NCBI RefSeq assembly: GCF_000518285.1
Contig: NZ_JADH01000014.1
Location: forward strand, 1 to 37,646
DNA length: 37,646 nucleotides
Reading direction: 5' to 3'
From: Williamsoniiplasma lucivorax ATCC 49196
GTDB taxonomy: Bacteria; Bacillota_I; Bacilli_A; Mycoplasmatales; Mycoplasmataceae
Shown: one piece after another, positions 19,598 through 30,492 of the stretch
How the letters are laid out: each line of letters starts with the position of its first letter
Position numbering within the stretch: the stretch's first letter is position 1
The notes under the pieces: model-generated
What the model saw: only the letters and a program-made list of their open reading frames with translations
What the model was told of the DNA's origin: nothing
Database searches by the model: none
Program-made: the position numbers and the translations under genes

Positions 19598-20191
19598 TTA
19601 CTCTCTTTCATTCAATAATTGTACAAGTAGATTATAAACTAAGTTAATGTTTGTCTTGCTGGTGTTAGAAACTTTTAAAAAAGTGTCATGTTCATCAAAA
19701 TTAATTATTTGTTTAATTTTTTTTTCATTTTTTAAAATGTCGTTTTTCTTTAATTTATCTAATTTAGTGCCAATGATTAAAACTTTTAAACCAACTTCTT
19801 TAAAGAAGTTGTACATTTCCTTGTCATCATTTGTTGGATCGTGGCGCATATCAACCAACATACAAACCCCAACAAGATTTGGTCTGGTTGTTAAATAATC
19901 ATCCATCATTTGCCCAAAAGCAACTTTTTGATTGATATTAACTTTGGCATAACCATATCCTGGTGCATCCACAATACGAAACTCACCTTTATTAATTTCA
20001 AAGAAATTTAATAATCGCGTTTTCCCTGGTGTTGAACTTGTTTTAGCTAATTTGTTTTGGTTAGTAATGGCGTTAATAAATGTTGATTTACCAACATTTG
20101 AACGCCCAACAAAACAAATTTCTGGCATGTTGTCTTCAATTCAACCACTTTTATCAGCAGCTGACTTAATGAATGTTGCAGTTTTAATCAT
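19598..20191 (-). CDS. engB: Ribosome biogenesis GTP-binding protein EngB (YsxC/YihA)
   Basis: 197 residues. GTPase needed for 50S subunit assembly. G1 GRSNVGKST (29-37), G2-region SSTPGKTR, G3 DAPGYGYA, G4 TKLDK, followed by the typical C-terminal helix. Start ATG at 20189-20191 (MIKTATFIKSAADKSGW, Trp as TGA) with GGGAGAA six bases before, rather than the Met at residue 22. The ATG shares an overlap-free join with the stop of the membrane gene before it. Confidence 0.95.
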
Positions 20192-20755
20192 TTATTCTCC
20201 CTCATCAAATTGATTAGGAATTTTTAATTCCTTAAGCAAATCTTTGATTTTGTAATTATACCTTATTTTTATTTTTTCCACATTACCAAGAGTTTCTTGA
20301 TCTTTTCATAAAATAATAATTCATCGACGTTTTAAATCATTTTCCAACTTAATTAATGCAGTCACTGGGATAATGGCATCCAAGAAAACTAAGTTATTAT
20401 TTTTATACACAAAAATAATTCCTGAGATGATTTTTCTTTCAAATGTAATAATTCAAATAGAAAATAAAATCAGAATCACAGCTAACACGCCAATAACTCA
20501 ATCCCCAATATGATTGGACATCAAACCAACGATTTGAATCACAAAAACAATGATCATGATCACAAATAAACTAACTAAACTAATGATGATACCGCAATGG
20601 CAAATCCACATTTTTTGATTTCAAAAAAAAGTCACATCTTGTTTTTCAAATTGTTTCATTTTTAAAATATCTTTTGTTGTTTTCACGACAAAAAAACATG
20701 TAATCAAAAAAATCATTGTCGTTAAAACGACTGTTGAAATTGTAATACTAAACAT
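20192..20755 (-). CDS. Hypothetical membrane protein
   Basis: 187 residues, unrecognised. Three hydrophobic stretches (about 3-23, 54-78 and 86-105) are followed by a mixed alpha/beta soluble part of 80 residues. Trp codons are TGA. Two ATG stand in tandem; I chose the second (20753-20755) since AGAGG lies five bases before it. It overlaps the end of the preceding gene by eight bases (11 if the first ATG is used). The alternation of a membrane part and a small C-terminal domain resembles its upstream neighbour, so the two may work together. Confidence 0.75.
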
Positions 20756-21383
20756 CATAACCTCTTTTTAATAAACTATTAATAATTAAAACAATGATTG
20801 AATCAATTAACAACAATTCATAAACTGATTTTTTGGTATGTAAAATAACACCGGCGATTAAAGTTTTTTCATGGGGAATCATTGAAATGTATGCTTGCAA
20901 ACAATCTGCTAGAGCAATTTCTAAATTGCTTTGATTTTCTCATTGAATAATGATTCTTTTGTTAGAAACAAAAATATCACCATTAGTAGTTTGAAAATGA
21001 TCTTTTAAATTTAATTTATAAGCAGCTTTTAAAGGCAAAAACTCATCATCATCATAATAACTTTCAATCATCCCGAGTTGCGAACCTTCTTTAGCAAGTT
21101 TTTCAAATTGTTTTGGTTTTTTACTTCTTGTTTTGATCGGAATCTTGTTTGCCACAAACAACAGTTTTTCTCCAATTGGTAATTCTCAATTTAAGGCAAT
21201 TGGTGGTAATTGCTTTAAATCAAAATGCTTTTTTAAAGTTTGAAATTCTTGAAAATATTTTTTACGAACTGCAATTAAAGGTTTATGTTTTTGTTGATAA
21301 AGTCATGCTAAAAAACCAACAACAATTAATGTTGCTAATCAAAAGGTAGCTAAAATAATTAAAAATAAAGTCTCTAACTTCAT
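20748..21383 (-). CDS. Hypothetical membrane-anchored protein
   Basis: 211 residues, unrecognised. One N-terminal membrane segment (about 5-27), a basic stretch, then a soluble domain with beta character (KTRSKK, GDIFVSNKRIIIQW, near the style of small sorting or PH-like domains, but not enough to claim). A weaker hydrophobic stretch lies close to the C-terminus (LLLIDSIIVLIINSLL). Overlaps the next gene by 8-11 bases and starts 6 bases after the one before: tightly co-translated. Confidence 0.75.
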
Positions 21384-21389
21384 TTTTAA

Positions 21390-22073
21390 TTAATCCTCAC
21401 AATCCATTTCAATTAATCCTTGTTGTCAAAAATTAATTAGTAAAATAATTCCTTCATTACCAATTAGGTAATTAAAAATGTCACAAACATTGTCATTTTT
21501 TAATTTAAATTGATTAGTTAATAATTCAATCAAAATGGAATTACCTTCACTAAATTCATTAAAATTATCTTCTTTGATTAAAATTTTCAAAATTTTAATA
21601 AAAGCATCTTCCACCTTGAATCCTTGATCAAGAATTTCTTGAATCGATAAATAGTTGGCTTTTAATAAATGATTAACATGTTCTTTAGTTAATTCAATAA
21701 CATCTTCTTCAGTTGCCACTTCCGGATTATTGGCAATCTCTAAAATAATTTGACTTAATTGTCCATCAGTTTTTAAAGCTTGTGCTAAATTGATTGCTAA
21801 ATCCAAATAAGACATCACTTTGAATTGGTCTAAATTTGGTTGGGCAACAATGACAGCTTTTAATTCTGTTCCTAAAATTGTTAATGTTTCAGCTAAGACA
21901 TCAAAATCTTCAATACGTTCTAGCTCATGGAAATTATCGATTAATTGTTTTAACTTTTTAGTGGCAATTTTTTCTTCAATTAACTCTTCTTCTAAAAATT
22001 CTAGATTAGTAATAATTAACCCAAGCGCTGGTTCAAAGAAATTCAGTTCTAGTTCTTGTTCGTTAATACTCAT
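21390..22073 (-). CDS. Hypothetical acidic helical protein
   Basis: 227 residues, unrecognised; one TGA Trp at 21426-21428 followed by a short tail. Very rich in Glu, Leu and Ile with long helices (FLEEELIEEKIATKKLKQL) and few aromatic residues. No signal peptide or membrane segment. First gene of the run that ends in engB and the P-type ATPase. AAGAGGTAAATT stands directly before its ATG (22071-22073). Divergent from the 232-residue gene. Confidence 0.75.
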
Positions 22074-22120
22074 AATTTACCTCTTATCTATATTAAATTA
22101 TATCTTATATTAATTTTATA

Positions 22121-22126
22121 TATAAT
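22121..22126 (+). promoter_or_regulatory. Candidate -10 box for the 232-residue gene
   Basis: TATAAT in a very A/T-rich divergent region; the -35 is not evident. Transcription would begin right before AAAGGAG (22133-22139), so the leader would be very short. Confidence 0.35.
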
Positions 22127-22145
22127 CTTATGAAAGGAGTTTTTT

Positions 22146-22844
22146 ATGATTGAATTTTTAAAATTACCAGAGATTAACAAAAAAGATATCGAAAATTTAA
22201 AATTAATTGCCCCTTGATGAAGCAAAATCATGAATAAGCAAATTAAAAGTTTACAAAAAACCATGGTCAAATTTAGTGTCACACCAACAGATTTTTGAAA
22301 ACAAGAAAAATTTACCATTGATGAATATCATGAATTATTTCGTGCCATTAATAATTATTTAAATTTTTATAACCAAAAAATCGGTCATCTCTTAACGAGT
22401 AAAAAAGCTTTTCGTCGCTTCGAAAAATGAGTTGCCACATATGCCAACACTTTAGGTTTAGGAGCCGGAATTGCTTTTATGCTGAAATATTTCCATGAAA
22501 TTAGTGTTCAAGAAGTTGGCGTGAAACAAGATTTTGCGATCAAATTAGCCCAAGAAAAACCTGCTCAAGTTTATGATCGTTATAAAAAAGAAATTAAAAA
22601 AATTCTTCATCACGATCAAGAATTAGCTCAAATTTATAAATTTGAAACTTTAACAAGTAAGACAATTTTTCCTGACTATCAATTGGTTTTTAAAACTATT
22701 GCTAAGTTTGCAACTAACTTAAATATGCAAAAGAAAATTGATGATCATCTGTTTGTCAAAGTTTTATACTACACAATTCTGACCGCTAATTATATGCATG
22801 CTTATATTTATTTTTCAACAAATTTTATTAAAAGAATAATATAA
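22146..22844 (+). CDS. Hypothetical protein
   Basis: 232 residues, unrecognised. AAAGGAG lies six bases before the ATG. Trp residues are TGA (for example the pair near residue 24, APWWSK). Mostly helical and basic, with one mildly hydrophobic stretch around residues 100-112 (TLGLGAGIAFML) and aromatic residues near the C-terminus (YYTILTANYMHAYIYF). It lies 20 bases before the first of two paralogous membrane genes and probably shares their message. Confidence 0.72.
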
Positions 22845-22864
22845 TCTATCTAATGGAGGTTTAA

Positions 22865-23800
22865 ATGAAATTTAATTTAGCACAAGAACATAAACAAAAC
22901 TATTTATTAAATTGAAAATTTTGGTTCAAATTATTAATCGGATTATTCTTAATTTGTTTAATTATTGGGATGTATATTAAAAACATGATTGAATTAGGAG
23001 CACTAGCTAATCAATTAACAAGTTTTTTTGACGGAAAACAAGTCACTAAAGAAGCATTGACACAACATTTAGCTGAACTATCAAAACAAGGTTGAAGTGT
23101 TGGTAAATTTATGGATTGAATTGCGATTAATATGTCTTTTGGCAAAGATGGCTTAAAACAATTTGACTTTGGAGCTAACTTTGGTGATTACACAGTCAAC
23201 ACTTTCTCTTACTTTACAACTTTAAGTAATATTGCCGTGGCTGTTTGATTCATCTTAGCTGCTTTACAACCAAAAAATGAAGGTAAAAGGGGTTATTTAA
23301 GTTATAAAGTCACTTTAATTGTTGTCACTTACATCACTATTACAATGTTAATTTACAATGGTTTATTATTACCACAAATGTTGGGTAGTGGTGGTGGATT
23401 AACACCAATGGGATGATTTGAAAGCATGACTGAACATGTTGTAGGACCATTATTATTCATCTTCTACATTTGTTTCTTTTTCAATGTTGAACATAAACAT
23501 CAAAATAAAAAATCATTCATGATTAAAGAATGACCATGACATGTTGCAATTCTAGTAACTTACGCGATTTATGCAATGGTTCGTGGTGAAATAAGATATC
23601 AAGGTGACAAACCAGCCGGTACACAATATCCATACTTTTTCTTAAATATTCATGCTGAAAAAGTTTTAGGAATGCCTGGTTGAGCTTGGTTCATTATTGC
23701 AATTATTCTTGTTTCTGGAATTTGTTTAGGTTTCTCAATGGCTTATCACACAATTTTAGACAAAAGAAGTCAAAAGCAAACTGCTGATGTAGTTGCTTAA
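22865..23800 (+). CDS. Polytopic membrane protein, AIG1/Pr6Pr-like, paralog 1
   Basis: 311 residues, Trp as TGA, GGAGG before the ATG. About six membrane segments after a basic N-terminus. The pattern recalls the Pr6Pr and FAR-17a/AIG1 membrane families: a TM segment with YFTTLSN (T118/T119), then ITIT-IYNGLLLP, a TM start with TEHVVGPLLF (H191), RGE in a loop, and TQYPYFFL before the last segments. In human AIG1 and ADTRP an intramembrane Thr and His form the hydrolase site; the counterparts here are inference. Mycoplasma databases hold similar proteins under DUF names, which I cannot check. A paralog follows directly. Confidence 0.75.
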
Positions 23801-23826
23801 TTGCAATTTCAAAATTTTGCAAAGTT

Positions 23827-23850
23827 AACTCCTTCATTAGTGAAGGAGTT
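23827..23850 (+). terminator. Terminator after paralog 1
   Basis: Perfect 10-bp stem (23827-23836, 23841-23850), loop TTAG, followed by TTTATT. It separates the two paralogs into different transcription units, at least in part. Confidence 0.9.
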
Positions 23851-23987
23851 TTTATTAACTGAGTTTTGCCCACTGATCAAAGTGCACAAAACTACATTTT
23901 CTTTTTAATTTGTTTGAAAATAATCATAATTTTAAAAAATTATTTTGTTAAAAAGTAACATATAATAAATTCAAGGAGAACAAAAAA

Positions 23988-24935
23988 ATGAAATTTAATT
24001 TATCCCAAAAATATAAGCAACAATATCTAAAAAATTGAAAATTTTGATTTAAATTATTTTGAGGGTTATCAATCATTGTCGTGCTTTTATCTTCTTATAT
24101 TGTGGAAATGGTTGGTTTGAATGCTTTAAAACATGATTTACAAAATCATTTTCAAAACATGGGTCATTGAACAAGTAGTGAAATTGAAGCTTATCTTAAA
24201 CAACTAATTAATAGTGACAATCGTCTTTACAGTCGCATGAATTGAATTGCCATTAATTTGAAATTTGATCAAAATCATGGAGGAGTTTTAACTGATTATA
24301 ATATTGGTGTCAATTTTGGTGATTTTACAATCCACACCTTTTCTTTCTTTACTACCTTAAGTAATTTAGCAGTTGGTTTATGATTTTTATTAGCTGCTTT
24401 TTATCCACAAAATGAAGGCAAAAAACATTATTTAAGTTATGGCTCAACTTTAGCGGTCGTAACTTACATCACTATCACACTTGTTATTTATAATGGCATT
24501 TTATTACCCAAAGCAATTAGTATTAAAAAGAATATGGAGGCAATTGTTTGAATTGTCAGCACCTTCTTGCATTTAGTCGCTCCAATTGTTTTTATTGTGT
24601 ATATTTGTTATTGTTTTGAATTAGATGCTCGCTATCAAGATGAAAACATTATGAAAAAACAATGACCAAAATTAATTTTGATTTTATTAATTTACGCAAT
24701 TTACATTATGCTTCGTGGTGAAATGAGATATCGTAGTGGTAAACCCGTTAATACCCAATATCCTTACTTTTTCTTAGCAGTGCATGAGCGTTGAGGTTGG
24801 GCGATGTTTATTGGTTCATCCATTGTTGTGCTTGTTCTTTGTTTAGGTTGTTCGATGATTTACCATACAATTCTTTTGAAAAAACTTCAAAAGAAACAAG
24901 AAAAAATGGTTGATGATATTGTTCATAATCGTTAG
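23988..24935 (+). CDS. Polytopic membrane protein, AIG1/Pr6Pr-like, paralog 2
   Basis: 315 residues, clearly a duplicate of the preceding gene: same MKFNL start, NWKFWFKL, NFGDxT, FTTLSN (T122/T123), TYITIT, IYNG-LLP, RGEMRY, QYPYFFL and YHTIL. The His lies in FLHLVAP (H195) against TEHVVGP in paralog 1. The loop between the first two membrane segments has diverged most. AAGGAG is placed before the ATG, and a TATAAT at 23961-23966 suggests its own promoter. Membrane-bound; substrate unknown. Confidence 0.75.
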
Positions 24936-24939
24936 AATG

Positions 24940-24953
24940 CCATCTTTTGATGG
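24940..24953 (+). terminator. Terminator after paralog 2
   Basis: Short stem CCATC/GATGG with TTTT loop and a seven-T run. Confidence 0.8.
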
Positions 24954-24974
24954 TTTTTTTATCGCATAAAAAAA

Positions 24975-24990
24975 CCAAGTCGTAACTTGG
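24975..24990 (-). terminator. Terminator of hisS-aspS
   Basis: On the - strand: CCAAGT/ACTTGG stem, loop TACG, then seven T. It stands six bases past the aspS stop and back to back with the + strand terminator. Confidence 0.88.
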
Positions 24991-24995
24991 CTTAA

Positions 24996-26723
24996 TTATT
25001 TAGTGGTTTTAATACTTAATTCATCTAGTTGCGCATCAGTCACATAATCTGGGGCATTGCTCATTAAATCAATTCCTGATGAATTCTTTGGAAAGGCAAT
25101 CACATCACGAATCGATTCTGCTTGTTCGCTTAAGATCATTGCAATACGGTCTAATCCTAAAGCAATTCCGGCATGGTATGGTGCACCATATTTGTAAGCA
25201 TTAACAAATCAACCAAAATTAGTTTGAATGGTTGCTTCATCCATTCCAATCGCATCAAACATTCTTTTTTGAATCATCGGGTCAGTAATACGTTGGCTCC
25301 CGCCCCCAATTTCAAAACCATTTAAAACAATATCATAAGCACTAGCTAGAGCTTGTTTTTTATTTACATCAAAATCATTTAAAGATGTTTTTTTCGGCAT
25401 CGTGAATGGGTGGTGGGCTGCAACAAAACGGTTTTGTTCTTCACTAAATTCAAAAAGTGGAAAATCAACAACTCAAAGAATTTCATATCGTTTGGGATCA
25501 ATTAAATTAAATTGTTTAGCCAATGTTGTACGAATTGCTCCCATTGCTTGTGAAATCACATCATATTCAGCCATATTTAATAAGATTGTAGCTGGTTTAG
25601 TCAGTTGAAACTCTTGAATTAAAGCTTGCTTTTCATGATCAGTTAATTGACTAGCAATTGAACCTGTTCAATTGCCATTGTCATATTTAACAAAAGCTAG
25701 TTGGTTTAAGTGATTTTGTTTGGCGACTTGTTCTAATTCACCAAGTTGGGTTTTGGATAGCAATTCCTCAATTACAATCCCTTTCACATGCACATCATCG
25801 CCTTGATGAGCTTGAAATAATTTAACTTGTGTGTCTTGAAAAATAGTTGTTAAATCATGCAGTTGCAAATCATATCTTAAATCTGGTTTATCAGACCCAT
25901 AAAATTCAATGGCATCACGATAAGTTAATCTTTGGAATGTACCTGGTAATTTCACACCTTTAACTTCTCATAAAATTTCTTTCATCAGATTTTCAATAAT
26001 AAAAATCACATCTTCAGGAGTAGCAAAACTCATTTCTAAATCTAATTGGGTGAATTCTAATTGGCGGTCCATTCTTAAATCTTCATCACGAAAACACTTA
26101 ACAATTTGGTAATAGCGATCAAGTCCAGCAATCATTAACAGTTGTTTATATAATTGTGGTGATTGTGGTAAAGCATAAAATTTGTTTTTATTTAATCTTG
26201 AAGGGACAAGAAAATCTCTTGCTCCTTCTGGAGTTGACTTGCCAAAAATTGGTGTTTCCACTTCAATAAAATCTTTTGCTTCTAAATTACGACGAATCAC
26301 AGAATTTAATTTAGCACGTTGAATTAAATTCTCTTGCATTGTTTCACGACGCAAATCTAAATAACGATAAGTTAATCTTGTATCTTCTAAAACCTCAATT
26401 TCATTTTCAATTTGAAAGGGAGTTAATTCTGCTTGGTTAATAATTTTTAAATCATCAACTTTGATTTCGATCGCTCCAGTTGGCAAATGTTCATTTTTCG
26501 CTTTACGTTCTAAAACTATACCATCAACTTCAATAACATATTCGGTTTTGATTTCTTTGGCTTGTGCTTCATTTAAAATTAGTTGGGTAATGCCATAACG
26601 ATCTCTTAAATCAACAAAAACCATTCCTCCCATTTTACGGATTTTTTTAATTCAACCTTGTAAGATAACATTTTGGTTAAGATTCTTAAGTGTTAATTCA
26701 CCACAATTGTGTGTTCTTTTCAT
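24996..26723 (-). CDS. aspS: Aspartyl-tRNA synthetase
   Basis: 575 residues. Class II synthetase charging tRNA-Asp. N-terminal OB-fold anticodon domain (starting MKRTHNCGEL), motif 1 region IETPIFGKSTPEGARDF, motif 2 FRDEDLRMDRQLEFTQLDLEMSF, the bacterial GAD insertion domain, and motif 3 GIALGLDR near the end. TGA Trp codons at 25209, 25668, 25968 and elsewhere join the fragments. The start is fixed by a TAATG overlap with hisS. Confidence 0.97.
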
Positions 26724-27982
26724 TATTGACCTGCTTTCATAAATTTAGTTAAATCTGTCATTGCGATTTCAGTTTGAGTGTTTGTGATTTGATTTTTGAC
26801 AATTAAGGTTTGGGTTTGGATTTCCTTGTCTCCAAGAACAATAATATTTTTAGCATGATTTTTTTCGGCTTGTTTAAAGTTAGATTTTAAACTACGGTTT
26901 AAAAAATCAAGTTCAACTTTAAACCCATGATTCCTTAAATCTCGCATTAGTTCTAAAGTTGATTCCATCGCTTGCTGGTTTATAACAATGAAATAAAGAT
27001 CAAGAGCATCATCATGACCAAGATTAATTTGATTTTCTTCTAAAATTCAAATTAAGCGTTCCACACCCATTGCAAACCCAATGGCTGGTAAGGCTGGTCC
27101 ATTTAAATCTTCAACTAAATCATTGTATCTGCCCCCAGCAATAATTGTTGATTGTGAACCTAAACTTTTTGATAAATATTTTAATTCAAAAATTAAGCCG
27201 GTGTAATAATCTAAACCACGTACCAAGTTTTGATTAATATTGGTTTTTAAACCAATTTTTTGAGCAGCACTTAAAATCATTTGCATTCTTGCTTGGTCTG
27301 ATGGAGTTAAATAATCAGCCATTTGTGGACAAGCATTAAATTTCTTGGCATCAATTTTGCAATCCAAAGCACGTAAAGGGTTTTTTTGAATACGAATTGT
27401 GCAATCAGCACATAAATCATTAAAAGTTAATAAATATTTTTTCAAAGCTTGGATGTAAATTTGGCGTTGTTCGCCAGTCACTAAATAATTAATATCTAAT
27501 TCCACTTGTGTTGAAATTTTTAAAGCTTGCACAATTGAATCTAACATGCCAATAATTTCAAGGTCTTGATAAACACTATCAACTCCTAGTAATTCCACTC
27601 CAATTTGCTCAAACTGGCGGTAACGCCCAGTTTGAGGACGTTCATAACGAAACATTGGTCCAACATAATAAAGTTTTAATGGTAAATATTCTTGAGCATA
27701 TAGTTTGTTTTCAATTAAACTACGAACAACAGGGGCAGTACCTTCTGGTCTTAATACAAATTCACGACCTTTTTTATCCAAAAACTCATACATTTCTTTA
27801 CTGACCACATCACTAGTTTCACCAACTGAACGGACAAACAATTCTTTTGCTTCAAAAATCGGTGTTCTTATTTCATTTAAATTGTATGTTTTCAACACAT
27901 CAATAATTGTTTTTTCTAAAGCATTATATTGTTTTGACTTTTGCTCATAAATATCTTGTGTCCCGCGGGGTTTTTGAATCAT
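26723..27982 (-). CDS. hisS: Histidyl-tRNA synthetase
   Basis: 419 residues. Class II synthetase for tRNA-His. N-terminus IQKPRGTQDIYEQ, motif 2 FRYERPQTGRYRQFEQIGVE, the His-binding LVRGLDYYTG, motif 3 GFAMGVERLI, and the C-terminal anticodon domain. Joined across a TGA Trp codon at 27047-27049. AGGTGA before the ATG. Only about 60 bases separate it from the relA terminator, too short for a T-box leader. In one unit with aspS, as in Bacillus. Confidence 0.97.
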
Positions 27983-28043
27983 TTTTTCACCTATTAACTT
28001 GTTTTATAATATATAAATTATACATTATCTAAGCAAAAATAAA

Positions 28044-28063
28044 AAAGTGATTTTTATCACTTT
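28044..28063 (-). terminator. Terminator of relA
   Basis: 8-bp stem AAAGTGAT/ATCACTTT, 4-base loop, then TTTTATTTTT on the - strand; seven bases after the relA stop. Confidence 0.82.
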
Positions 28064-28069
28064 CCATAA

Positions 28070-30349
28070 TTAACCTTCCATTTCACGTTCAACAGTTTCA
28101 ATTGATGAAACCGACCTTAAAGCACTTAAGATTGTTGATAGTTGATCTGAGTCTTGCACTTTAATTTTTAACGCTCCACTAGCTAGTAATTTTTTCTCAT
28201 CTGTGGCTACTTTAATTGAAATAATCGAAGCTTTAATCGCTGTCAAAACTTTGGAAATATCATAAATTAAATTTGGTTGATCATTGGCATAAAACCGAAT
28301 TTTAGTCACATAATAGTTTTTCTTAAACATATTAGGATTTCAACTAACATCAATCGTTCTTTCACTTGTTACGACATTTGGACAAGAAAGAGCATGCACT
28401 TTAATCCCATGGCCTTTAGAGACAAAACCAATAATTGGTTCGTCAGGAATTGGTAAACAACAACTGGCAATTTGCACTTTTAAATTATCAATTCCAGAAA
28501 CTAAAATATCATTTTTATAATCGTTATTGATAAATTCTTTTTTAGAGTGATTCATTGCTTCTAAAGCAATTTCATCTTTAGACATACTATGATCAACAAA
28601 CACCTCATCAACAGCTTCACCCACCGTATATTCACCACGATGAATTGCTAAATAGAAATCATCTAAACTAGCATAACCAAGTTTTTTGACTTTTTCTAAA
28701 ATGATTTTAGCATCTTCTTTTTTACGTCTTAATTCATGTTGATTAATGTAAGAAGTAATATTGTTTTCAACTCTTAAAATAATTGTTTTCAACTCATCTT
28801 TTTTATCTTTGATGTTTGCTTCTTTCATTTGACTCGTTAAGAATTTTTTAATTCTACTACGAGCATTGCTGGTGTGGATAATTTTTAGTCATTCATGAGT
28901 TGGTGCTTGCTTGGAAGAAGTTTTAATTTCAACAATTTGTCCAGAATTTAAAATTGTATTAATCGGGAGAAAAACGCCATCAATTTTTGCACCAATGGCA
29001 TGTTGACCAACTTCTGTATGAATACGGTAAGCAAAATCTAAAACTGTTGAACCAAATGGTAAAGTAATCACTTTTTTATCTGGTGTTAAAACATAAATCA
29101 TTGTGGTGAAAAAATCTTCTTTTAAGATTTTTTCAATTGATTCATCATTATTATCATTTTGACTAGTTTGTTCTAAATCAATAATGCGTTTAAAAATATC
29201 AATTTGTTCATCTATTTGTTTTTGCTTTTTAGTAATGTCAATTTTTTCACCATCTTTATAAGCTCAGTGGGCAGCAGCTCCAGTTTCCGCAATATCATCC
29301 ATTTTTTCAGTTCGAATTTGGACTTCAAAAATGTTTCCAGCTTGATCAGCTAAAGTTGTATGTAATGATTGGTAAACACCATTTTTAGGAGTAGCAATGT
29401 AATCTTTAAATTTACCAGCTAAAGGAGTAAATTTATTATGTAAAAATCCTAAAATTTTATAACAATCATCATTATTACGAGCAATGATGCGAATCGCTAG
29501 TAAGTCTTTTAAATCTTCAAAATTACGTCCAAATTGGTGCATTTTACGATAGATTGAATAAATTGTTTTGGGGCGTCCAAAAATATCAATAATTTTAATT
29601 CCTTTATCTTTTCTTAAAAAGATATCAATTTCCAGCATTAATTTTTTAATCGTTTGGGCACGTTCCGCTTCATCTTTAGCAACAAGTGCTTCAATATGGT
29701 GATACGCCTCGGGATTCAAAATTTTAAAAGACATATCTTCTAAAGCAGTTTTAACTTGTTTAATCCCGATACGATGAGCAATAGCTGAATAAGTTTCTAA
29801 AGTTTCTTTGGCAATAACTACTTGTTTTTCTTTTGGTAAGTTTTCAATTGTTAAAATGTTATGCAAACGATCAGCAAATTTAATAATAATCACCCGAATA
29901 TCTTTTGCCATTGACAGATAAATTTTTCTTAAATATTCAGCTTTTTGTTGTTCACGATTTTCTTTAGCAAAATAACTCACTTTGGTCACGGCTTCAACTA
30001 AATTAGCAACTTCCTCACCAAATTTTTTAGCTAACATTTGTGAAGTGATTGGTGTGTCTTCCAAAATATCATGTAATAATCCGGCAATGATTGTTTTCGG
30101 CCCCATTTTTAACTGGGCTAAATAATAAGCAGTTGATAAAGGATGATAGATGTAAGGTTCACCATTTTGACGTTTTTGAGCTTTGTGATTTAACTCCGCA
30201 AAAATATAAGCATCTTGGATTGATTTTAAATCTTTTTTCGAAGTAATATAAGTTTGCAAAACTTTATTTAATTGATCAAAGTTTTCAATTTGAATAATAT
30301 TTAGCTGTTTTCGAATTCATTTATTTTTATTAATAATTGCTAAAGCCAT
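28070..30349 (-). CDS. relA: Bifunctional (p)ppGpp synthetase/hydrolase, RelA/SpoT family
   Basis: 759 residues, full length for the family. Makes and degrades the alarmone (p)ppGpp. Order: HD hydrolase domain with intact HDILED (93-98) and FADRLHNI; synthetase domain with GRPKTIYSIYRKM, FKDYIATPK and YQSLHTT; TGS domain with PFGSTVLDFAYRIH; and C-terminal ACT domain. Both catalytic domains look complete, so it is called bifunctional. TGA Trp codons join several pieces. AAGGAG before the ATG at 30347-30349. Confidence 0.96.
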
Positions 30350-30478
30350 GGTATTACTCCTTTTGATATATCATATATTTTACAACAAAATTAAATTTTC
30401 TCATTGATCCAAGCAAAAAGAGGTTGACTAAACAACTTCTAAATAAATCTTTTTTAGCAAGGTCAATTGTTTTGAACT

Positions 30479-30484
30479 TATAAT
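30479..30484 (+). promoter_or_regulatory. Candidate -10 box of coaBC, close to the start codon
   Basis: TATAAT ends nine bases before the coaBC ATG, and no Shine-Dalgarno can be seen between. If used, the message would begin at or next to the ATG (leaderless). The -35 is not evident. Confidence 0.35.
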
Positions 30485-30492
30485 TAATTTAT

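Noticed and set aside
27983-28043. T-box leader before hisS-aspS
   Set aside because: Only about 60 bases lie between the relA terminator and hisS, and no T-box sequence is seen.
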